Shown piece by piece: positions 6,465 to 14,134 of a stretch of 14,502 nucleotides of DNA (positions are counted from its first letter, which is position 1; each line of letters starts with the position of its first letter). Location of the stretch: contig CALBGL010000040.1 in the NCBI GenBank assembly GCA_937892735.1, positions 1-14,502 on the forward strand, written 5' to 3'. Made by a program: the position numbers and the translations under genes. This DNA comes from an uncultured Clostridia bacterium. GTDB taxonomy: Bacteria > Bacillota > Clostridia > Lachnospirales > Bianqueaceae. Below the pieces are notes generated by a model. It saw only the letters and a program-made list of their open reading frames with translations, did no database searches and was not told the DNA's origin.

Positions 6465-6914
6465 ATGGATACATTACATTTTGAAGTGGTGAATAGAGAA
6501 AATCGAAAAGAAATCGAAGAATTATCGGTTTCCGCAGAACAGACTGACTTTATTGAGAGCGTCAAGGAGTGTTTGAAGGAAGCAGAAGAATTGAGATTAT
6601 GGCGTCCTGTCGGCATTTACGATGGGAATACACTGATAGGTTTTGCTATGTATGGATACTTTCCTAAACCGATTCCGGGACAAGTGTGGCTGGATCGGCT
6701 GCTGATCGATAAAAAATACCAAGGCAGAGGATATGGTAAGCAGTCGGTTTTGGCCCTATTGAACAGGCTGCGTACGGAATATCAATGCGATGTGGTATAT
6801 CTTAGTGTATATGAAACCAATCTTCATGCCATACATTTGTATCAGCAGATCGGATTCCAATTTAATGGAGAGCATGACATCCATGGGGAGAGGATCATGA
6901 CATACTCTTTTTAG
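6465..6914 (+). CDS. BltD/PaiA-like spermidine/spermine N-acetyltransferase (GNAT family)
   Basis: A 149-residue GNAT acetyltransferase, probably acetylating polyamines with acetyl-CoA in the cytoplasm. The N-terminal FIESVKECLKEAEE helix, the RPVGIYDG and GFAMYGYFP strands, VWLDRLLIDKKYQGRGYGK with the acetyl-CoA loop QGRGYG (86-91), and HAIHLYQQIGFQFNGE near the end follow Bacillus BltD closely, as I remember it. I chose the ATG at 6465 because GGGAG lies eight bases before it and the length fits the family. An alternative ATG at 6417, with AAAGGA six bases upstream, would add 16 residues. A longer reading from 6303 would run through the terminator and is rejected. No bltR or efflux pump neighbour is present, unlike B. 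subtilis blt. Confidence 0.88.
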   Translation: MDTLHFEVVNRENRKEIEELSVSAEQTDFIESVKECLKEAEELRLWRPVGIYDGNTLIGFAMYGYFPKPIPGQVWLDRLLIDKKYQGRGYGKQSVLALLNRLRTEYQCDVVYLSVYETNLHAIHLYQQIGFQFNGEHDIHGERIMTYSF

Positions 6915-6947
6915 CAATAAGAAATCAATGATAATCTTCAGAGAAAT

Positions 6948-7062
6948 GACGCGAAATGCGTCGAAACTGTTGAAGGCTGCTAGGAATGCCGCTTGCTGGG
7001 GCGAATTCGCGATGGGGATTCAGAAATAAATCTATGATGAAAAACCATTCGACGCGGAATCC
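6948..7062. repeat. Cluster of inverted repeats in the gap before the 663-residue protein gene
   Basis: The 239-base gap 6915-7153 holds no ORF of note. Within it GCGTCGAA (6958-6965) is matched by its reverse complement TTCGACGC (7048-7055). GACGC (6948-6952) can also pair with GCGTC (6958-6962) around GAAAT. GCGAATTCGC (7001-7010) is a perfect palindrome, and GGATTC (7016-7021) pairs with GAATCC (7057-7062). Some of these pairings exclude one another. Whether they form an RNA or operator sites is not visible, and chance is a serious possibility. Confidence 0.25.
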
Positions 7063-7098
7063 ATGGCAGGATGAGAGGATTTTATGTAGGCGGAAAAA

Positions 7099-7127
7099 TT
7101 GACAGACATGTGAAAATGTGCTAAGAT
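7099..7127 (+). promoter_or_regulatory. Sigma-A promoter of the 663-residue protein gene
   Basis: A perfect TTGACA (7099-7104) lies 17 bases from TAAGAT (7122-7127). Transcription would start near 7134, leaving a leader of about 20 bases that consists mainly of the ribosome binding site. Confidence 0.82.
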
Positions 7128-7153
7128 AAAGAGGTTGATAGGAGGGGATGCAG

Positions 7154-9145
7154 ATGCCGGAGAAAACAGATCATTCGGATTGGCTGTTTAAATGGGTGCC
7201 GCCCATGCAGGCCATGCGGGCATGTATGATTATGGTTCTTATTTTTGCGTGCATCGCGATCGTCTCGGCAGTGGGATGGCTCTTCTCCAAAACGGCAAAT
7301 AGCACAATCAGTTATGATTATCGAGCTACTACAATTGAAGAGTATTTGCAGACAAACGGCACAGCGGTGTTGTCCTATGACCCGGAGACCAATGAGGTTG
7401 CCTTTATGATGACAGAAGATTTGATCAATTCCGTGATTCATCAGTGGTTGGAGAGTCAGGACTGGATGCTGAATGGACATAGGGTATATGAGATTGTTTA
7501 TCGACAAGAAGAGAGCATGTTTCACGTACAGCTGCAGGCAGGCATCTTTCGTGTGCCGATGCAGGCCGAAGTCAGGGCATCCTGGGACGGGGAGAGCAAG
7601 GAGCTGGTACTGGATTTCTATAATGCGTGTCTAGGTGAGGATACCAGTTTCTGGGCCAGCTGGGTCAATGCGCCGAGACTGCCCAGCTTGCGGATTCCGG
7701 TGTCTGAATTGGGGCTGTCTGAATGGCAGTCTGTCGTGGGTATTGAATTAAATCGCAATGAGATGCTCTTATACTTACAGCCGGATTTGGAAATGTTAGC
7801 GCGTCGGGCAACAGGAAATGTACAGATAGATTCGGTGTACCTGGACTGGCAGAATAGTCTGGCGGATAGTCCGGAATTGGTACGTAGACTGGGAGAGATT
7901 GCAGAGGGAGACGCGATTGAGACACAGGATGTCCGCAATTTTCTAGAAGTAGTGATTGATCATCAGGATCAGCTGATTCCGCTCCTGGCAGTATCGGATC
8001 AGGGAACGGTTTCTGAATTTATTGAAAGATATAGTGATTATCTGACCCAGGACGTGACGATGGAAGCCTGTCAGAGCCGCAGAGACAACATTCGGGCTAA
8101 TGTCATGGTACAGGTAGCCAGGCAGCTCCTGCAGGGCCTGAATGCATACATGGAGCAGGGGATCGGGATGACGCCTCCGGCCTTGGAACAGCCAGAGGGA
8201 AGCGTGGATAATTCCTACGTAGAGTTTACGGATGGAGCCAGGCTGGAAGGAACGGCAATGGTTGTACAGGTGTCATCGGATTCTTTGAAAGCGGGAACGG
8301 ACTGGGATCCTGATAGGACATTTTTCCTGGATGCGGGGATGATCTATGATTATCATACCATGGAGTTCGTGACGACGGAGCGTATTGCAGAGCTCTATCC
8401 GGTGACGACGCCCCATGTGGATTTCCTGGATCAAATACGTTTCTATTATGTCCAGGGGACAGGAGAAGCGGTTGCGATTGTCTCCGGGCAGACAGGAGAC
8501 GAAGTGCAGGTATTGATGAGTAAGGGGTCTCGAACGATGACAGAGGAAGAAGCGGAGGCAGTGTATCCGGGTTACACGAGGAATCCGGATACAGCATCGG
8601 TTCCGGCAGGAGATAGCGAGGTTCGCAGCGCTATCGTAACTGTGCTGCAGGAAGAACTGGGCGAGGGCGAGGTTCTGACGCGATATCTGTCGGCATCCTC
8701 AAACTCGGCGTTTGTGGTATTTTCCACGGCGACGCATATGGAACGGGTTCGCAGCGCGGTACTGTACTATGATCGGGACGCCTGGACTGTACAAGGGTAT
8801 GATGTATCCAATTATCTGGAATACTGTTATCTGCATCCGGAAATCAACGGGACGATTTTTCCGGCGGAGACGATACAGGAACTGGAAGTGCGTACGATTC
8901 CCGCGGAAGGTTTGAACCTTTTGCGGGAGAAAGCACTGCAGGTGAACCTGGTCAACGAAGGACAGCGGATCGATTACTATTATTATATTGGTTCGTATAT
9001 CTACGTACATTTTACGAATGGACGCCAGTGTATTTTCCAGGTCAACGACAAAGAGGAAATTATCGCTTGTCGATCCGTAGAGAGTGCGGAGGCTAATTGG
9101 AATCTGCCGCCCTTCTTCATCCTGGAGGAGTCCCGGCAGGCATAA
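7154..9145 (+). CDS. Membrane-anchored extracytoplasmic protein of unknown function
   Basis: A 663-residue protein I cannot assign with confidence. Residues 1-21 are hydrophilic, residues 22-45 form one hydrophobic helix, and the remainder is a long, acidic, mostly soluble region. This suggests a type II membrane protein with the bulk outside the cell. The first 200 residues after the anchor (FMMTEDLINSVIHQWL, then PVSELGLSEWQSVVGIELN and MLLYLQPDL) vaguely recall YpmS/DUF2140-type domains; this is weak. A helical central part (about 220-330) is followed by beta-rich segments, ending in a tyrosine-rich stretch (DYYYYIGSYIYVHF). No catalytic motif or LPXTG signal is seen. ATG 7154 is chosen because GGAGG lies eight bases before it; the in-frame ATG at 7148 is too close. 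It is transcribed alone. Confidence 0.85.
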   Translation: MPEKTDHSDWLFKWVPPMQAMRACMIMVLIFACIAIVSAVGWLFSKTANSTISYDYRATTIEEYLQTNGTAVLSYDPETNEVAFMMTEDLINSVIHQWLESQDWMLNGHRVYEIVYRQEESMFHVQLQAGIFRVPMQAEVRASWDGESKELVLDFYNACLGEDTSFWASWVNAPRLPSLRIPVSELGLSEWQSVVGIELNRNEMLLYLQPDLEMLARRATGNVQIDSVYLDWQNSLADSPELVRRLGEIAEGDAIETQDVRNFLEVVIDHQDQLIPLLAVSDQGTVSEFIERYSDYLTQDVTMEACQSRRDNIRANVMVQVARQLLQGLNAYMEQGIGMTPPALEQPEGSVDNSYVEFTDGARLEGTAMVVQVSSDSLKAGTDWDPDRTFFLDAGMIYDYHTMEFVTTERIAELYPVTTPHVDFLDQIRFYYVQGTGEAVAIVSGQTGDEVQVLMSKGSRTMTEEEAEAVYPGYTRNPDTASVPAGDSEVRSAIVTVLQEELGEGEVLTRYLSASSNSAFVVFSTATHMERVRSAVLYYDRDAWTVQGYDVSNYLEYCYLHPEINGTIFPAETIQELEVRTIPAEGLNLLREKALQVNLVNEGQRIDYYYYIGSYIYVHFTNGRQCIFQVNDKEEIIACRSVESAEANWNLPPFFILEESRQA

Positions 9146-9170
9146 AAAATGGGCCTTAAGGCCCATTTTT
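9145..9170. terminator. Bidirectional terminator between convergent genes
   Basis: A perfect 11-bp stem, AAAAATGGGCC with GGCCCATTTTT around TTAA, ends in a T-run on either strand because its outer arms are A5 and T5. It overlaps the last base of the 663-residue protein's stop codon and the stop codon of the minus-strand dehydrogenase, and so serves both convergent genes. Confidence 0.92.
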
Positions 9171-9912
9171 ATAAATAACCGCCGTCCAGGGAGATGACCT
9201 GCGCAGTGAGATAGGAGCTCTGCGATCCGGCTAGATACCAAGCAAGATCGGCGACCTCAATGGGAAGAGCAAAACGACCCAGCGGAATGTCCTGCGCCAG
9301 GTTTTGCTTTTCTTCGGAATTCAGTACATCATTCATCGGGGTATCAATGACGCCGCAGGCGATGGCATTGACGCGAATGCCAGAGGGCGCCACTTCTTTT
9401 CCCAGTGCGCGGGTGAAGGCATTGACTGCACCCTTGGACGCGGAGTAGAGCGTCTCCATCGAGGCACCGACGCATCCCCACATGGAAGAGATATTGATGA
9501 TGCTGCCCTCATGTCGGCGGAGCATGGAAGGGAGAACCTCTTTACAGCAGCCGAAGACGGATTTGGCATTGGTATTCATTACCCGATCCCAATCTGCCTC
9601 TTGGGCGTCCTGCAAGAGAGAAAAATAGGAAATGCCTGCGTTATTGATCAGGCAATCCGGGGCAGGATCTTCTTGCAGGATAGTTTGAAACATTTGACGC
9701 AGATCTGCGTAATGGGAGAGATCTGCTCGCAGAGTAAAAACAGGGACGCCATATTTGAGAATCAGATCCTGCGCCTGTTGCTGCAATAAATCTATGTGTC
9801 GATAGGCATGTAAAAAAAGACGATAACCCTCTCGGGCAAAACGGCGGGCGAGAGTCTGACCAATGCCGCCAGAGGCACCGGTGATGATGACGGATGGAAT
9901 ATGATCTTTCAA
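9169..9912 (-). CDS. Short-chain dehydrogenase/reductase (FabG-like SDR)
   Basis: A 247-residue classical SDR. TGASGGIG (11-18) binds NAD(P)H, NNAG (90-93) stabilises the central sheet, and the catalytic set is N115, S143, Y156 and K160 in NTNAK, NISSMWG and YSASKGA. It ends in SLDGGYL like FabG enzymes. It probably reduces a 3-oxoacyl thioester or another small carbonyl compound. With no fatty-acid genes nearby it is more likely an accessory reductase than the housekeeping FabG. The start codon is TTG at 9912, with AAGGAGG six bases upstream. It is transcribed alone, divergent from the YitT gene, and ends at a shared terminator. Confidence 0.92.
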   Translation of the reverse strand: MKDHIPSVIITGASGGIGQTLARRFAREGYRLFLHAYRHIDLLQQQAQDLILKYGVPVFTLRADLSHYADLRQMFQTILQEDPAPDCLINNAGISYFSLLQDAQEADWDRVMNTNAKSVFGCCKEVLPSMLRRHEGSIINISSMWGCVGASMETLYSASKGAVNAFTRALGKEVAPSGIRVNAIACGVIDTPMNDVLNSEEKQNLAQDIPLGRFALPIEVADLAWYLAGSQSSYLTAQVISLDGGYL

Positions 9913-9968
9913 GATAAGCCTCCTTATCGTAAAGCCGCCTTAAGCGGATAATTTCTGAATCGTAAGCA

Positions 9969-9997
9969 ATCATAGCATATGTAGGATGTGTTTTCAA
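9969..9997 (-). promoter_or_regulatory. Promoter of the SDR gene
   Basis: On the minus strand TTGAAA (9992-9997) lies 17 bases from TATGAT (9969-9974). Its -35 box is only 20 bases before the divergent YitT start codon. The SDR leader of about 50 bases contains a CCGC/GCGG inverted repeat (9935-9947). I could not identify a clear promoter for the YitT gene; it would have to lie inside this leader region. Confidence 0.7.
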
Positions 9998-10017
9998 GAG
10001 GAGAAAGGAGCCGCAGT

Positions 10018-10890
10018 ATGAAGGAAAACTGGAAATGGGATCGACGGATGGGGATCGACATTGGGAAGATTACTCTGGGAGCTCTGTTGCTGGGTTTTTC
10101 TCTGAATATGTTTTTTGAGCCCTATAACCTGGTAGCCGGAGGTATCACAGGGGTGGGAATAGTGCTGAAGGAACTGAGCCTGCGGTGGTTCGGCTGGGAG
10201 TTGCCGTTGTGGCTGTCCAATATTTTGCTGAACGCCCCTCTTTTTATTGGCGGATATTTTCTGCAGGGACGGGCCTTTATTCTGAAGACGGGATACGCGA
10301 CTATGATACTCTCTTTAGGACTGTATCTTTCATCGAATTGGGGATATTACGAGGGCGATCTACTGATCAATACGGTATATGGCGGTGTCATTGGTGGAGC
10401 GGGGATCGGCCTGGTTTTATCGGCATCCGCGACCACAGGAGGATCTGATCTCCTGGCCAGTATTCTTCACTATTTCACGCGTCATATTTCTGTAGCGGCA
10501 TATCTGTTTTTAGTAGATGGGATCATCATTGTTCTCAGTATTCTGGTTTTTGGCGTCAATTTGGCATTATATGCGATTATCGGGATTTACTTGACTTCCT
10601 GGGTAGCTGATAAAGTGGTGGATGGTCTACATTATAGTAAGGCACTGTTTATTATTTCGGATCAGAACGAGGAGATCGCGGATAGACTTTTAGCGGAACT
10701 GGAGAGAGGAGCCACCGGAATTCCTGTGGTGGGGAAGTATACAGGAGAACAGAAAGAAATGCTGTATGTTGTCATGTCAGTGAAGGAAATGGTGATCGCG
10801 AAACGGATTGTAAAGGAAGTGGATCCCAGTGCTTTTATGATGATCACAGATACGAAAGAAGTGCTGGGAGAGGGCTTTTCAGAGCATTAA
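10018..10890 (+). CDS. YitT-family membrane protein
   Basis: A 290-residue integral membrane protein of the YitT family (DUF161 repeats plus a C-terminal DUF2179 domain). It has five or six hydrophobic segments between residues 13 and 195, with the family motifs GGITGVG (41-47) and TTGGSDLLA (139-147). The soluble tail (about 205-290) holds ERGATGIPVVGKYTG and KEVDPSAFMMITDTKEVLGEGF, typical of DUF2179, a probable cytoplasmic ligand-sensing domain. Transport of a small molecule is suspected for the family but unproven. The ATG at 10018 is chosen because AAAGGAG lies seven bases before it; a reading from 9988 would begin before that site. No clear terminator follows, although a T7 run occurs at 10964-10970. 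Confidence 0.92.
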   Translation: MKENWKWDRRMGIDIGKITLGALLLGFSLNMFFEPYNLVAGGITGVGIVLKELSLRWFGWELPLWLSNILLNAPLFIGGYFLQGRAFILKTGYATMILSLGLYLSSNWGYYEGDLLINTVYGGVIGGAGIGLVLSASATTGGSDLLASILHYFTRHISVAAYLFLVDGIIIVLSILVFGVNLALYAIIGIYLTSWVADKVVDGLHYSKALFIISDQNEEIADRLLAELERGATGIPVVGKYTGEQKEMLYVVMSVKEMVIAKRIVKEVDPSAFMMITDTKEVLGEGFSEH

Positions 10891-10983
10891 ATTCTCTAGA
10901 AAAACGATGTTTCCGTCAAGCTTCATAAAAATAAGGAATCCGATTTGTGGATTTTACCAGTAGTTTTTTTGTGTGAAATAGTG

Positions 10984-10989
10984 TATGAT
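10984..10989 (+). promoter_or_regulatory. Probable -10 box of msmK
   Basis: TATGAT lies 42 bases before the msmK start codon. No good -35 hexamer is found at 16-18 bases; the region there is TAGTTT followed by T-runs. The promoter may therefore depend on an activator, or the true site may differ. The 141-base gap between the YitT and msmK genes shows nothing else. Confidence 0.4.
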
Positions 10990-11031
10990 GTTATCAACGC
11001 TAGATGTTAAACATTTAAGGAGGCAAAAATA

Positions 11032-12144
11032 ATGGCGAGTTTGCAGTTAAAGAATATCAAGAAGACCTATGGCAATGGGATTACCGCTGTTAATGATTTT
11101 AATTTGGATATCGAGGATAAGGAATTTATCATTTTCGTAGGCCCTTCTGGATGTGGTAAGTCTACAACTCTGCGTATGATCGCGGGTCTGGAAGAGATTA
11201 CAGAAGGCGAGCTGTACATTGGCGACAAGCTGATGAACGATGTTGCGCCCAAGGATCGGGATATTGCAATGGTATTCCAGAACTATGCTCTGTATCCTCA
11301 TATGACAGTATATGATAACATGGCATTTGGTCTGAAGCTTCGTAAGACTCCGAAGGCAGAGATCGAAAAGCGTGTTAAGGAAGCAGCCCGTATCCTGGAG
11401 ATCGAGCATCTGTTGGATCGTAAGCCCAAGGCTCTGTCCGGTGGTCAGAGACAGCGTGTTGCTATGGGGCGTGCTATTGTACGTGAACCCAAGGTATTCC
11501 TGATGGACGAGCCGTTGTCTAACTTGGATGCGAAGTTGCGTGTACAGATGCGTGTTGAGATTGCGAAGCTGCATCAGAGACTGCAGGCGACAATTATTTA
11601 TGTTACCCACGATCAGGTAGAGGCTATGACACTGGGTACTCGTATCGTTGTTATGAAGGATGGTATCATTCAGCAGGTTGACTCTCCTGTTAAGCTATAT
11701 AATGAACCTCAGAATCTGTTTGTTGCCGGATTTATCGGTTCTCCGCAGATGAACTTCATCGATGCAGTTCCGGAGAAAAAGGGTAATGATGTATGGCTGA
11801 ATTTCCATGGCCAAGGTGTTAAGCTGCCGGCTGAGAAGGCCAAGAAACTTGTGGATGCCGGCGCTATCGGCAAGGAAGTTGTTCTGGGTATTCGTCCCGA
11901 GGATATTCACGAGACCGAAGAAGCATTGACCAAGTTCCCGGATGATGTAATCACAGCTGATGTACATGTAACCGAGCTTCTGGGTGCGGAGATGCATCTG
12001 TATCTGAGTATCGAAGACGTGGATTTGATTGCAACTGTAAATCCGCGTATCCAGGTAAAGAGCGGCGATCGCTTGAAGCTGGCCTTTGATCCTTCCAGAA
12101 TCCATGTATTTGATAAGGAGACAGAGCAGGTTATTACGAATTGA
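11032..12144 (+). CDS. msmK: Sugar ABC importer ATP-binding protein (MsmK/UgpC type)
   Basis: A 370-residue ATPase of the carbohydrate-uptake class. Residues 1-235 form the nucleotide-binding domain, with Walker [10 protein letters not shown] (37-45), Q-loop [12 protein letters not shown], signature LSGGQ (135-139), Walker B VFLMDE (155-160) and switch H193 in [10 protein letters not shown]. The remainder is the TOBE-type regulatory domain ([11 protein letters not shown], then [16 protein letters not shown]). It energises uptake of oligosaccharides by docking to membrane permeases on the cytoplasmic side. None of its permeases or binding proteins is in view, which fits the known Firmicute habit of one shared MsmK serving several importers. 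Arginine is almost always CGT, unlike neighbouring genes, suggesting strong expression. AAGGAGG lies eight bases before the ATG. Confidence 0.93.
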   Translation: MASLQLKNIKKTYGNGITAVNDFNLDIEDKEFIIFVGPSGCGKSTTLRMIAGLEEITEGELYIGDKLMNDVAPKDRDIAMVFQNYALYPHMTVYDNMAFGLKLRKTPKAEIEKRVKEAARILEIEHLLDRKPKALSGGQRQRVAMGRAIVREPKVFLMDEPLSNLDAKLRVQMRVEIAKLHQRLQATIIYVTHDQVEAMTLGTRIVVMKDGIIQQVDSPVKLYNEPQNLFVAGFIGSPQMNFIDAVPEKKGNDVWLNFHGQGVKLPAEKAKKLVDAGAIGKEVVLGIRPEDIHETEEALTKFPDDVITADVHVTELLGAEMHLYLSIEDVDLIATVNPRIQVKSGDRLKLAFDPSRIHVFDKETEQVITN

Positions 12145-12179
12145 TTACAAAATCGTGATCAGAATATGAAAACATAATT

Positions 12180-12232
12180 AAAGAAAGAGCAGATTTATTG
12201 ATGAAAAATTAAATTTGCTCTTTCTTTTTTTT
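12180..12232 (+). terminator. Rho-independent terminator of msmK
   Basis: An 18-bp stem, AAAGAAAGAGC continuing into AGATTTA, pairs with TAAATTT and GCTCTTTCTTT with one G-T pair. The loop is 12 bases. The 3' arm runs straight into a T-run of eight at 12225-12232. It begins 36 bases after the msmK stop. Confidence 0.93.
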
Positions 12233-12243
12233 CGATTTTGAGT

Positions 12244-12249
12244 TATAAT
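12244..12249 (+). promoter_or_regulatory. Probable -10 box of the regulator-ftsEX unit
   Basis: A perfect TATAAT lies 12 bases after the msmK terminator tail. The -35 region at 17 bases (TTTCTT) is poor and falls inside the terminator. Transcription would start near 12256, giving the regulator mRNA a leader of about 80 bases and ruling out the GTG at 12255 as its start codon. Confidence 0.5.
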
Positions 12250-12335
12250 AGAACGTGTACTGTTTGGATGCTGCGAAGAAAGATGTAGTGAGGAGCAGAC
12301 AGTCAGTAATTATACTGGAGAGGAGTGGAGCGCAA

Positions 12336-13436
12336 TTGCTGTCGAATCAGATTTTGAGGGATACAATGGATGGCCTGTATAACATTTCTAAGGTCGCCAT
12401 GTATGTGTACGATACGGAGGGGAATGTGCTGACCTCTAATGGAACGGGGACAAGCCAGGCGCAGCCATCCGTGATTCGTGATTTTGTGCAGTCCAAGGCG
12501 GAGAGTATGAGCAGTATGGACTGGCATTATTTTAAGGTGTTTGACGAGGGTACGGTGGAATATGTTCTGGCGCTGTATGGCCAGGAAGAGAGTAATTATC
12601 GTTTAGGTAAAATCGCGGTCCTGCAGCTGCAGGGATTGTTGATTGCCTATCGAGAGAGATTTGATCGGGATAATTTTATTAAGAATCTGTTGTTGGACAA
12701 CATGCTTCTGGTCGATATTTATATGCGGGCCAGCAAGCTCCATATCGAGAATAATATTCCGAGAGTTGTATTTCTGGTGGAATCCAACAATGACAGCGAC
12801 ACTAATGCGGATGTGATGGATATCATCCGGAATCTGTTCCCTGTGAAGGGGAAGGATTTTATCACGGCAGTGGATGAGAGTAATATTATCCTGGTAAAGG
12901 ATCTGAGCGAAGACGTGGAGAAGGAAGGGATTCTGGAGAAAATTGCCAGTTCTATAGTGGATACGCTGAATAGCGAGGCGCTGGGCAAGGTACGCGTCGC
13001 GTCAGGATCGATCGTTCGAGATCTGAAGGATATCTCCAAGTCTTACAAAGAGGCGAAGATGGCGCTGGATGTGGGCAAGATTTTCTATGGAGAGAAGTAT
13101 ATCATCGATTATAATCGGTTGGGAATCGGAAGACTGATTTATCAGTTGCCGTTGTCTCTGTGTAAGATGTATATCGAAGAGATTTTTAAGGGAATCCGTA
13201 TCGAGGAGTTCGATGAGGAGACTCTCAATACTATCAATAAGTTTTTCGAGAACAGCCTGAATGTTTCGGAGACTTCAAGACAGCTGTATATTCACAGAAA
13301 CACCCTGGTGTATCGTCTGGATAAGCTGCAGAAGAATACGGGACTGGATGTGCGTGTGTTTGAAGACGCCATTACATTTAAGATCGCGTTGATGGTAGCG
13401 AAATATATGGCGTATATGGAGGAAACAGGTTATTAA
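12336..13436 (+). CDS. PucR/CdaR-family transcriptional regulator
   Basis: A 366-residue regulator. Its opening LSNQILRDTMDGLYNISKVA is typical of CdaR-like sensors; residues up to about 125 may form a small ligand-binding fold. The centre (about 130-270) resembles the GGDEF-like domain of this class (VRVASGSIVRDLKDISKSYKEAKMAL). The C-terminal PucR-type HTH (about 293-350) contains NVSETSRQLYIHRNTLVYRLDKL. In other bacteria such proteins sense sugar acids, purines or similar metabolites; the ligand here is unknown. I chose TTG at 12336 because AGGAG lies ten bases before it and homologues, as I recall, start at LSNQ. The longer GTG reading from 12255 coincides with the expected transcription start. 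ftsE follows after 20 bases, so the genes are probably co-transcribed. Confidence 0.85.
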   Translation: MLSNQILRDTMDGLYNISKVAMYVYDTEGNVLTSNGTGTSQAQPSVIRDFVQSKAESMSSMDWHYFKVFDEGTVEYVLALYGQEESNYRLGKIAVLQLQGLLIAYRERFDRDNFIKNLLLDNMLLVDIYMRASKLHIENNIPRVVFLVESNNDSDTNADVMDIIRNLFPVKGKDFITAVDESNIILVKDLSEDVEKEGILEKIASSIVDTLNSEALGKVRVASGSIVRDLKDISKSYKEAKMALDVGKIFYGEKYIIDYNRLGIGRLIYQLPLSLCKMYIEEIFKGIRIEEFDEETLNTINKFFENSLNVSETSRQLYIHRNTLVYRLDKLQKNTGLDVRVFEDAITFKIALMVAKYMAYMEETGY

Positions 13437-13456
13437 GAAGTTAGGAGTGTTAAGGT

Positions 13457-14134
13457 TTGATTGAACTGAAACATGTCAGCAAGATCTATGATGGAAACGT
13501 CGTCGGTGTGGAAGATGTCAACCTGAAGATCGAAAAAGGGGAGTTTGTTTTCCTGGTAGGCGAAAGCGGATCCGGAAAGAGTACGATGCTGAAGCTTCTG
13601 ATGAAGGAAGTGAACCCCACTTCCGGGCAGTTGATTATTGATCAGCAGGATGTGACGAAGCTTCGAAGCGGAAAGACGTCTATGCTGCGCCGTAAGATGG
13701 GCATTGTTTTTCAGGACTATCGCCTGCTGCCCAAGAAGACTGTGTATGAGAATGTGGCGTTTGCTATGGAGGCTATCGAGGAATCTCAGCGGAAGATTCG
13801 CAGGAATGTACCGAGAGTTCTCAACATGGTGGGGCTCGCTCATAAGAGTCGGAACTTTCCGAATGAGATTTCTGGCGGAGAACAACAGCGTACGGCGATC
13901 GCCAGGGCGTTAGTCAACAATCCGCTGTTTTTGTTGGCGGATGAGCCTACAGGGAATCTGGATCCCCGTAATTCGGATGAGATCATGGAACTGATGGAAT
14001 ACATCAACAGCAGAGGTACAACGGTCATCGTGGCGACCCATGATAAGGACATTGTAAACCGGATGCGGAAGCGAGTGATTCATTTGATTGACGGGCGTGT
14101 GGTGAGGGACTCGAAAGGAGGATATGATCTATGA
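13457..14134 (+). CDS. ftsE: Cell-division ATP-binding protein FtsE
   Basis: A 225-residue ABC ATPase, the usual FtsE length. It shows Walker A GESGSGKST (35-43), Q86 in VFQDYRLLPKKTVYENVAFA, signature SGGEQQRTAIARALVNNP (from 139), Walker B LFLLADEPTGNLD (from 157) and H195. The RLLPKKTVYENVA and PTGNLDP segments are typical of FtsE rather than LolD/MacB. With FtsX it forms a membrane complex that activates peptidoglycan hydrolases during division or elongation. The start codon is TTG at 13457 with AGGAG nine bases upstream, giving the expected MIELKHVSKIY opening. Its stop overlaps the ftsX start (ATGA), implying translational coupling. Confidence 0.96.
   Translation: MIELKHVSKIYDGNVVGVEDVNLKIEKGEFVFLVGESGSGKSTMLKLLMKEVNPTSGQLIIDQQDVTKLRSGKTSMLRRKMGIVFQDYRLLPKKTVYENVAFAMEAIEESQRKIRRNVPRVLNMVGLAHKSRNFPNEISGGEQQRTAIARALVNNPLFLLADEPTGNLDPRNSDEIMELMEYINSRGTTVIVATHDKDIVNRMRKRVIHLIDGRVVRDSKGGYDL

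Noticed and set aside
10937..10970. AATCC/GGATT hairpin followed by a T7 run as a terminator of the YitT gene
   Set aside because: The stem has only five pairs, and the T-run begins ten bases after it rather than directly.
11047..12105. Long open frames antisense to msmK and, further on, to ftsE/ftsX (13433-13885, 14025-14447)
   Set aside because: Same reason: the opposite strand encodes clear ABC ATPases and FtsX with all motifs in place.
12255..12335. GTG at 12255 as start of the PucR/CdaR-like regulator
   Set aside because: It coincides with the expected transcription start after TATAAT and has no ribosome binding site. The TTG at 12336 has one and fits the family start.
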